This document shows positions 7,850 through 12,627 of a stretch of 12,627 nt of DNA, in pieces. The notes beneath the pieces are model-generated. The model ran no database searches. It saw only the letters and a list, made by a program, of their open reading frames with translations, and was not told the DNA's origin. This stretch comes from Balneolia bacterium (GTDB lineage Bacteria; Bacteroidota; Rhodothermia; Balneolales; Cyclonatronaceae), in assembly GCA_003566395.1 (NCBI GenBank), contig PXDL01000101.1, forward strand, positions 1 through 12,627, given 5' to 3'. The number at the start of each line of letters is the position of its first letter. Positions within the stretch are counted from its first letter, which is position 1. Both the position numbers and the translations under genes were made by a program.

Positions 7850-7878
7850 CTGACATTTTACTTTGAACACGGTTTTAT
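7850..7878 (+). promoter_or_regulatory. Possible promoter for darTG
   Basis: CTGACA (7850-7855) resembles a -35 box (5 of 6 to TTGACA) and TTTTAT (7873-7878) a poor -10 (4 of 6) at 17-base spacing. TACTTTG at 7859-7865 is one base short of the Bacteroidota -7 element TAnnTTTG. Both readings are weak. If the first is right, the 29-codon ORF at 7877 would not be translated from its own ATG. Confidence 0.22.
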
Positions 7879-7966
7879 GAAAGGTACATACTTTAAAAGC
7901 TCAGAACATAAGTTCAAGAAGTTGAAAACCAACTCTGTAGTGCCATTGAGGGGTACAGGGGGGTAA
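7877..7966 (+). CDS. Possible 29-residue leader ORF upstream of darT
   Basis: An ATG at 7877 opens a 29-codon frame (MKGTYFKSSEHKFKKLKTNS..., ending RGTGG) that stops at 7964-7966, only 4 bases before the darT ATG. The peptide is lysine-rich and resembles nothing I know. The spacing is what one expects for a translated leader coupled to darT. Against it: no Shine-Dalgarno sequence, a possible promoter overlapping its start, and a length that can arise by chance. Two small dyads lie inside it: GAAC (7904-7907) with GTTC (7912-7915), and AGTTG (7920-7924) with CAACT (7930-7934), either of which could regulate darTG. Confidence 0.25.
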   Translation: MKGTYFKSSEHKFKKLKTNSVVPLRGTGG

Positions 7967-7970
7967 AGGC

Positions 7971-8609
7971 ATGAGTAGTCTGCCGAAATATCTGTATCGG
8001 ATCACTCATATTGAAAATATTGAGCATATATCTCATCATGGTATAACCCAAATAGATTCACCAAAACCGAACCCGAGTTACAAAACCATCGGAGATGTAA
8101 CGCTCATCAATACTCGCAAAAATAAAAAAGTAGTTGTTGATGACACGAAACAGGTCATCAGGCTGGGCGATTACATTCCGTTTTATTTTGGTCCGAGAAT
8201 GCCTATGCTGTTTGTAATTCAGAAAGGATCGAACTTTGTGCCTGAAAAAGTGGTCCCCTCAGACATCGTGTATTGTGTTTTAGATTTCAGCAAGCTGTAT
8301 TTCTCACCGCTCGAACTTTATTTTTCCAATGGCCATGCGACAGACAACTTTACACAGTTTTTTTCCAAAACTTCTATCACTAAAATTAATGAACTGGTGG
8401 ACTTTAATGCTGTTAATGCAAAATACTGGAGGGCAGATACCGATCTGGATTTGAAGCGAAGAAAGCAGGCTGAAATTCTCGTCAAAGGTGACATAGACAC
8501 CGAAATGATCGTTGGGTATGCTGTTTATGATCAAACATCAAAGACAAGATTAACAGATTTAGGAGTTCCTGAAAAGCAAATAGCCATCAGACCGAATTAT
8601 TACTTTTAA
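7971..8609 (+). CDS. darT: DarT-type DNA ADP-ribosyltransferase toxin (DUF4433)
   Basis: This 212-residue protein is a DarT toxin, which uses NAD+ to attach ADP-ribose to bases in single-stranded DNA and so blocks replication. Family landmarks are YLYRITHIENIEHISHHGI (7-25, NAD-site His12), an Arg49-containing strand (NTRKNKK) that may match the catalytic Arg of known DarTs, YIPFYFGPRMPMLFVI (68-83), the GHATDNF segment (121-127), the catalytic-Glu motif RRKQAEILV (163-171, Glu168) and a C-terminal PNYYF. All key residues look intact, so the toxin should be active. Known DarTs divide into thymidine- and guanosine-modifying types; I lean to the thymidine type because its partner resembles the Thermus DarG, but this is not proven. 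The gene is AT-rich compared with its neighbours and lies 4 bases upstream of darG, the usual toxin-first order. GGGGGG and AAAGG lie just before the ATG. Confidence 0.95.
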   Translation: MSSLPKYLYRITHIENIEHISHHGITQIDSPKPNPSYKTIGDVTLINTRKNKKVVVDDTKQVIRLGDYIPFYFGPRMPMLFVIQKGSNFVPEKVVPSDIVYCVLDFSKLYFSPLELYFSNGHATDNFTQFFSKTSITKINELVDFNAVNAKYWRADTDLDLKRRKQAEILVKGDIDTEMIVGYAVYDQTSKTRLTDLGVPEKQIAIRPNYYF

Positions 8610-8613
8610 GGAT

Positions 8614-9651
8614 ATGATACAATTTGTAACAGGCAATATATTTGAAAGCGAAGCTGATGCACTCGTAAACACAGTTAATACGGAAGGCATCATGGGAAAA
8701 GGGATTGCATTGCAGTTCAAAAAGACATTTCCGCAGAACTTCAGAGTGTATGAAAAGGCTTGCAAGGATAAAAAGTTCGGAATTGGAGATGTTCTGATAG
8801 TTAAAGACAGCAGTCTCATTTCTGGTGATAAATGGATCATAAACTTCCCTACGAAAACCACCTGGAGGAAACCTTCCGAATATCAGTACATAGAAAAAGG
8901 CCTTACCGCTCTCATCCATAAAATCAAAGAATATCCTATCAAATCTATAGCTATCCCTCCACTTGGAAGTGGTCAGGGCGGACTCGATTGGCAAAAAGTG
9001 AAAAAAATCCTCGAGAATAAACTTGAGGGATTGGACTATGATTTTTTTATCTATGAGCCGAATCAAGTTGTAAGAGAAGCCATGAAGCGCGAACGCGTTA
9101 AGCTCACAGAAGCCAGAGCATTACTTTTATATGTGCTGTACGACTTGGTTAGGCATGGAGAATTTGTCAGTGAGTTTTCGAGTGAAAAAGTGTGCTATTT
9201 TCTTCAACGTTTCGGTGCGGAGAAATATCTCAAGCTAAAGTTCACTCCATATTTTTATGGACCCTATTCCGGGAAGGTTCGGTTTGTGATCAACTATTTG
9301 AACGGCAGCTATATCATGGGTTTTAGCGGTATGGACAAGAAACCGTTTGAGCCGTTATCTCTGGTCCCTGATGGTTTTGATGACGTTCAGAACTTTGTCC
9401 GATCTAATGCGGAACTAAGGTATATTGCAGAAAAAACCACCGCTTTTTTAGAAGGCTATTATTCTGATTTTGCTCTCGAACTTCTATCGAGCGTGGATTA
9501 TATACAATCCGAAAATAACGATTGGGATTTAACCGCCATTAAGAATAGTCTTTCTGAGTGGAGTGAGAGAAAGATGACTTTATTTTCAGGTGACCGTTTC
9601 ATAAACCTTGCCATAGCACATTTAAAATCTGCTGAGTTTGCAAACCCATAA
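8614..9651 (+). CDS. darG: DarG antitoxin: macrodomain DNA-ADP-ribosyl hydrolase with DarT-binding C-terminal domain
   Basis: The 345-residue protein has two parts. Residues 1-150 are a macrodomain: FVTGNIFESEADALVNTVNT (4-23), EGIMGKGIALQFK (24-36), INFPTKTTWR (76-85) with Lys81 at the position of the catalytic lysine described for Thermus DarG, and the phosphate loop PPLGSGQGGLDW (115-126). This domain removes ADP-ribose from DNA. Residues about 163-345 are the second domain (KLTEARALLLYVLYDLVRHG, then KVCYFLQRFG, YFYGPYSGKVRFVINYLNG), which in studied DarG proteins binds and blocks DarT directly by mimicking DNA. Both activities therefore seem present. The ATG follows the darT stop after 4 bases (TAAGGATATG), indicating translational coupling so that antitoxin synthesis tracks the toxin. 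GC content is low, as in darT. Identification is secure. Confidence 0.96.
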   Translation: MIQFVTGNIFESEADALVNTVNTEGIMGKGIALQFKKTFPQNFRVYEKACKDKKFGIGDVLIVKDSSLISGDKWIINFPTKTTWRKPSEYQYIEKGLTALIHKIKEYPIKSIAIPPLGSGQGGLDWQKVKKILENKLEGLDYDFFIYEPNQVVREAMKRERVKLTEARALLLYVLYDLVRHGEFVSEFSSEKVCYFLQRFGAEKYLKLKFTPYFYGPYSGKVRFVINYLNGSYIMGFSGMDKKPFEPLSLVPDGFDDVQNFVRSNAELRYIAEKTTAFLEGYYSDFALELLSSVDYIQSENNDWDLTAIKNSLSEWSERKMTLFSGDRFINLAIAHLKSAEFANP

Positions 9652-9674
9652 TTCTCCAACCCAGCCTAATTATC

Positions 9675-9718
9675 ACTATCAAAACTTGGTCTGGCCGGGT
9701 AAATCATGTTTCGATAGT
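9675..9718. repeat. Inverted repeat downstream of darG
   Basis: ACTATCAAAAC (9675-9685) and GTTTCGATAGT (9708-9718) are reverse complements with one mismatch in 11, separated by 22 bases. It begins 24 bases after the darG stop and is followed by TACACCATTTTAG, so it could be a weak terminator for darTG or the right boundary of the module. The remainder of the 139-base gap to the peptidase gene shows no clear signal. Confidence 0.45.
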
Positions 9719-9790
9719 ACACCATTTTAGAAGATTTTGAGATTAGTATCCCTCCTGTTAACCTGAATCCAAACTCGCATTTATTCCCCC

Positions 9791-10654
9791 ATGCTTTCAC
9801 GCTGCCTCACCCTTATCCGCGATACCGCCCAGATTCCTTCTTTCAGTTCTTACGAAGAACGGATTCATCCTTATATCTATTCGGTTAGTGAGCAGATCGA
9901 AGGCTGCGAGAGCATAACAGTTGATCAGAGAAATTTGATGCTGCGTATCCCCGGTAAAAAAAACGGCCGAATTGCACTAAGCGCGCATCTGGATAAAATC
10001 AACCATTTCGGAGAAAAGCCTCCTCAACGGCTGCCGTACGAACAGCATGAAACGTTTTTGCGCGGTCAGCTCGACAACACCGCCGGCATCGGCATCATCC
10101 TTACACTTGCTGAGTTGGCTGCCGAACGCGAATGGCCCGAACTGCTGATTCTCCTTTCCGAGATGGAAGAGAGTACCGGATTGCGCGAACATCCGGAGCT
10201 GATGCGTAACCGTGGCAAGGGCCTGCATCACGGTATGGGAGCCGAACGGCTGGCGCGTCATTTGATCGAAGAAAGCCTTTTCCCGGATGCGGTGATTACC
10301 GTGGATACCACGCCCCTGTTTAAAGGGAAGCCGGGCTGCGCACTTTATGCCGGCCACTGGGAGTTTACCAAAACCGAACCTTCCGATACCGAACGCGCCC
10401 GGACAGATGCGCTGACGGCCTCCCTGCTTGCCCTCGATCCACATCTGTACCGCGCCAACAACACCAACGACTACCTGACCTACGGCAAGGTCCTGAACAC
10501 CGAAACAGACGACACTATAGATGTACCCTCGGTTGCAGTTGAACCGGCTATCCATCCGTATCATCAGAAAAACGAGCAGGTTTTCACAGCCGATATCGAG
10601 CGGGTGCTGAGGCTGCTGGCGCTTTTTCTGGACACCTATGAAAACCGGGATTAA
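9791..10654 (+). CDS. Compact di-metal peptidase of the M20/M28/M42 fold
   Basis: This 287-residue protein has the ordered ligand set of co-catalytic zinc peptidases: SAHLDKI (64-70, His66 and Asp68), RGQLDNTAGIGI (91-102, bridging Asp95), SEMEESTGL (123-131, Glu126/Glu127), ITVDTTP (169-175, Asp172) and EPAIHPYHQKNE (251-262, His255 or His258). It is probably a cytoplasmic aminopeptidase or deacylase; no signal peptide is visible. The TGLRE stretch after the EE pair recalls M42 aminopeptidases (TGLRG), but the protein is shorter than usual members (about 350) and has no obvious dimerisation insert, so I do not name a subfamily. The ATG at 9791 lacks a Shine-Dalgarno sequence. It heads a plus-strand run with the MATE exporter, whose start lies 15 bases after its stop. 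Confidence 0.82.
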   Translation: MLSRCLTLIRDTAQIPSFSSYEERIHPYIYSVSEQIEGCESITVDQRNLMLRIPGKKNGRIALSAHLDKINHFGEKPPQRLPYEQHETFLRGQLDNTAGIGIILTLAELAAEREWPELLILLSEMEESTGLREHPELMRNRGKGLHHGMGAERLARHLIEESLFPDAVITVDTTPLFKGKPGCALYAGHWEFTKTEPSDTERARTDALTASLLALDPHLYRANNTNDYLTYGKVLNTETDDTIDVPSVAVEPAIHPYHQKNEQVFTADIERVLRLLALFLDTYENRD

Positions 10655-10669
10655 AAGCCGCATCATCCT

Positions 10670-11971
10670 TTGAACAGACAGATACTCCGGCTGGCCGTCC
10701 CCAACATCATCAGCAACCTATCGGTCCCGCTGCTTAGTTCGGTGGATACGGCTCTCGTCGGGCGGATTGAAGGCGTGTACTATCTCGGCGCGCTGGCTAT
10801 CGGGAGCATGATTTTCAATTTTCTGTACTGGGGCTTCGGCTTCCTGCGGATGGGCACCACCGGTCTGACCGCGCATGCACTGGGTGGCAAAAAGGATACG
10901 GAAGTAAGCGTGGTGCTCAGCCGGGCACTCACTGCCGGACTACTCGGCAGCCTGCTGCTGCTGGCCTTTCAGTATCTCATTTTTAAAGGGGCCATGCTTA
11001 TTGTAAGCACCTCGGCCGATGTGGAAACCTATGCCGCGGTCTATTTTTATATCCGGATATGGGACGCACCGGCCGTGCTGGCGCTGTTCGCTATTCAAGG
11101 CTGGTTTTTGGGGATGCAGAACGCCCGTTTCCCGATGTATATCACCATCTTCATTAACCTGCTGAACATCGGGCTGAATATCTTTTTCATCTACGGGCTG
11201 GGTATGACTGTGGACGGTGTGGCCATGGGGACCGTTATTGCCCAATACAGCGGGCTCGGACTCGCCCTCTTTTTGTTTTTCCGAACCTACGGACGTTCTT
11301 ACATCCATTTCGGGCGAAAAGCCCTGCTCGCCCTGGACGGCTTGAAACGGTTCTTCAGCGTGAGCCGGGATATTTTTATCCGCACTATGAGCCTGATTTT
11401 CACCTATTCCTTTTTCACCATACAAAGCGCGGCCCTGGGTGATGAAATCCTGGCCGTCAACACCATCCTGATGCAGCTCTGGTACATCATGGCTTATGGC
11501 GTGGACGGATTTGCCTATGCGGCGGAAAGCCTCACCGGAAAATTTATGGGCGCAGGTGATAAAAAAGGACTGAAGCGCGCTGTGAAAGCGCTGGTGGCCT
11601 GGGGTATGGGCCTCGGGGCCGGATTCAGCCTGTTGTACTTTTTGTTTGATGCGCAGCTTCTTCGGCTCTTCACCGACAATCCGGAGCTTATCGCACTGGG
11701 GCTGGGCTACTTTACCTGGACCGCTGCGGCTCCGCTTGTAAACAGTTTCTGTTTTATGCTCGACGGAGTTTTCATAGGCGCCACGGTTACCGGGCCGATG
11801 CGGGACTCTATGCTTATGTCAACTTTTCTGGTTTTTCTGCCCGTTTACTACCTTTCCGTCGGGATGATCGGCAACCACGCGCTCTGGCTGGCCATGATCT
11901 CTTATATGCTGGCACGCGGCCTTACGCTATTGTATTTTCTACCGGGAAAAATACTCCGAAAAGCGGACTGA
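10670..11971 (+). CDS. dinF: MATE-family efflux transporter, DinF type, TTG start
   Basis: The 433-residue protein has two six-helix halves typical of MATE exporters, which expel drugs or toxic metabolites in exchange for Na+ or H+. The N-terminus NRQILRLAVPNIISNLSVPLLSSVDTALVG carries the conserved proline and Asp26, and LRMGTTGLTAHALGGKK (about 60-76) is characteristic of the DinF branch. The second half begins near 235 and includes ESLTGKFMGAGDKKG (about 285-300). The start is TTG at 10670: it is the only start codon between the in-frame stop at 10652-10654 and the conserved N-terminus, and no ATG occurs until well inside helix 2. It lies 15 bases after the peptidase stop, so the two are likely co-transcribed. 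The substrate is unknown; the dinF symbol reflects subfamily resemblance only. Confidence 0.9.
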   Translation: MNRQILRLAVPNIISNLSVPLLSSVDTALVGRIEGVYYLGALAIGSMIFNFLYWGFGFLRMGTTGLTAHALGGKKDTEVSVVLSRALTAGLLGSLLLLAFQYLIFKGAMLIVSTSADVETYAAVYFYIRIWDAPAVLALFAIQGWFLGMQNARFPMYITIFINLLNIGLNIFFIYGLGMTVDGVAMGTVIAQYSGLGLALFLFFRTYGRSYIHFGRKALLALDGLKRFFSVSRDIFIRTMSLIFTYSFFTIQSAALGDEILAVNTILMQLWYIMAYGVDGFAYAAESLTGKFMGAGDKKGLKRAVKALVAWGMGLGAGFSLLYFLFDAQLLRLFTDNPELIALGLGYFTWTAAAPLVNSFCFMLDGVFIGATVTGPMRDSMLMSTFLVFLPVYYLSVGMIGNHALWLAMISYMLARGLTLLYFLPGKILRKAD

Positions 11972-11998
11972 TTTTTTATTTACCCTAACCTGAAATTT

Positions 11999-12358
11999 AT
12001 GAATCTTATAAAAGCATCCTTCATCGACATTTTGATGACCCTGTTTATAGTCGCGGCGGTGTGGTCTGCCACTGTTTGGATGTACTGGGTAATTATGGTC
12101 TATTCAGCCCTTATTCTTCTGCTCAGGCTAATTGACTTTTCGGGGGAAGGTTTTCAGGGAATGCTAAAACAGCCGCGCGAGCTGCCACCCGACTGGCCCT
12201 TTCATATTCTCTACGGACTGAATATTCTGATTCTGCTGTATGCCGGCTGGTATATCCTCACCGCGATTTGGGCCGGAATCTGGCTTTTTTCATGGCTCAA
12301 ACAACGAAAAACCAGGGCGAGGAAGGCTCAAATGCAGGCTAAGGCTAAGGAGCGATAA
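11999..12358 (+). CDS. Small hydrophobic membrane protein, unknown function
   Basis: I do not recognise this 119-residue protein. It has three or four hydrophobic segments, roughly 10-26, 28-45, 70-86 and 88-102, with an acidic/polar loop around 46-68 (SGEGFQGMLKQPRELPPDWP) and a strongly basic tail (KQRKTRARKAQMQAKAKER) that should lie in the cytoplasm. It is rich in Trp and Tyr. It begins 27 bases after the MATE gene on the same strand and so probably shares its transcript. The ATG has no Shine-Dalgarno sequence. Membrane segments are clear from composition, but any role as a partner of the exporter is speculation. Confidence 0.8.
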   Translation: MNLIKASFIDILMTLFIVAAVWSATVWMYWVIMVYSALILLLRLIDFSGEGFQGMLKQPRELPPDWPFHILYGLNILILLYAGWYILTAIWAGIWLFSWLKQRKTRARKAQMQAKAKER

Positions 12359-12627
12359 GATGGTTTAGTTTTGAGTGTTGAATTACTCAACTATCGCACT
12401 TCCCAAAATACCAGGTATATGAGTACACTGCCGACATCTTCATATATATCGAAAATCATCTCGACACCCCTTGAGGCCAGGGTGGTGGTATCTGATTTAA
12501 CGATTTATAAGATTCGGCGACGTAACGATTTGCGATCTGCTATTCGAAACCACCAACGAATACCGGCCTTGAGAAAAATGGCGTTAAGAACCGACACGCA
12601 GTGTACCGTTAAGAAAAAAATACGTCC
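12359..12627. other. Right-end region without a convincing gene
   Basis: These 269 bases hold a small dyad, TTGAGT (12371-12376) with ACTCAA (12385-12390), just after the membrane protein gene; it could be a weak terminator but has no U-tract. An ATG at 12419 opens a frame of about 69 codons to the window edge (MSTLPTSSYISKII..., then Arg-rich), with many CGA, AGA and ATA codons unlike the neighbouring genes, so it is probably not real, or is a fragment. Two spaced repeat pairs, TAACGATTT and CGTTAAGAA, are described separately. Confidence 0.5.
12498..12615. repeat. Two direct-repeat pairs with equal spacing and opposite orientation
   Basis: TAACGATTT occurs at 12498-12506 and 12523-12531 (25 bases start to start). 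CGTTAAGAA occurs at 12582-12590 and 12607-12615 (again 25 bases). The cores TAACG and CGTTA are reverse complements, so the block is symmetric. The sequence continues to the window edge. Confidence 0.4.

Larger units (their letters stand above)
7877..9651 (+). other. AT-rich darTG defence/toxin-antitoxin module, probably acquired
   Basis: Hand counts of 60-base blocks give 24, 22 and 25 G+C at 8041, 8101 and 8701, against 34 at 7021 (permease) and 33 at 10441 (peptidase). Codon choice in darT/darG (many AAA, AAT, ATA, AGA) also differs from the neighbours. No integrase, transposase, tRNA or clear target-site duplication borders the module, but inverted repeats flank it at 7727-7833 and 9675-9718. 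DarTG pairs are known to act as toxin-antitoxin and anti-phage systems; horizontal gain here is inferred from composition. Confidence 0.6.

Noticed and set aside
8587..9066. 159-residue minus-strand frame opposite darG
   Set aside because: The plus strand encodes a complete macrodomain; the antisense frame has no recognisable features.
7727..9720. Composite transposon or integrative element carrying darTG
   Set aside because: No transposase, integrase, tRNA or matching terminal repeats are visible; the two flanking palindromes differ in sequence.
9977..10666. 229-residue minus-strand frame opposite the peptidase gene
   Set aside because: Long antisense frame but without motifs; the plus strand carries all metal ligands of a di-metal peptidase.
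12411..12510. Minus-strand frame of about 35 codons ending in a hydrophobic stretch (MIFDIYEDVGSVLIYLVFWE)
   Set aside because: Too short, no upstream start context and overlaps the other weak frame; probably chance.
12495..12590. Integron attC site
   Set aside because: Only one half-site fits the consensus and there is no GTTRRRY partner, cassette or integrase.
12419..12627. Open frame of about 69 codons from ATG 12419 to the window edge
   Set aside because: Rich in CGA, AGA and ATA codons unlike neighbouring genes, no recognisable motif and no stop seen; kept only as a note until more sequence is available.
1..12627. CRISPR array, tRNA or rRNA genes
   Set aside because: No regularly spaced long repeats, cloverleaf-like sequence or rRNA-like stretch was found by eye on either strand.

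Overview
The window looks like bacterial chromosome from the Bacteroidota/Rhodothermota/Balneolota group. This is an inference from gene content, from the near absence of Shine-Dalgarno sequences before most starts, and from a mid-to-high GC background; no 16S or other marker is present. Some proteins are acid-rich, which would fit a moderately halophilic or marine host, but that is weak evidence.

Layout. Positions 2-5134 form a plus-strand cluster: the 3' part of an endonuclease/exonuclease/phosphatase family gene (its 5' end lies off the left edge), a full-length comEC DNA-uptake channel gene, and a spmA-spmB pair of gate-domain membrane proteins. Positions 5139-6158 are a minus-strand two-gene unit, a small cupin followed by a thiopurine-methyltransferase-like gene, which converges on spmB with only 4 bases between. 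A 272-base divergent spacer separates it from a plus-strand APC-family amino acid permease (6431-7726). Positions 9791-12358 are another plus-strand run: a compact two-metal peptidase, a DinF-type MATE exporter with a TTG start, and a small membrane protein. The last 269 bases hold no convincing gene.

The accessory element is at about 7727-9720. It is a darT-darG toxin-antitoxin pair: a DNA ADP-ribosyltransferase followed 4 bases later by a macrodomain antitoxin that removes the modification. It is visibly more AT-rich than its surroundings. Sixty-base blocks counted by hand give 22-25 G+C inside darT/darG (8041, 8101, 8701) against 33-34 in the flanking permease and peptidase genes (7021, 10441). 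An imperfect inverted repeat lies on each side, and a leader of about 100 bases with small dyads and a 29-codon ORF precedes darT. DarTG is a known toxin-antitoxin and anti-phage family. What may be new here is the leader, the small ORF, the flanking palindromes and the host lineage.

How the parts relate: ComEC brings single-stranded DNA into the cell, whereas DarT modifies single-stranded DNA. They are 4.4 kb apart and probably unlinked functionally. The remaining genes are ordinary housekeeping, transport or stress genes. The non-coding structures I could find are short and uncertain and are scored accordingly.
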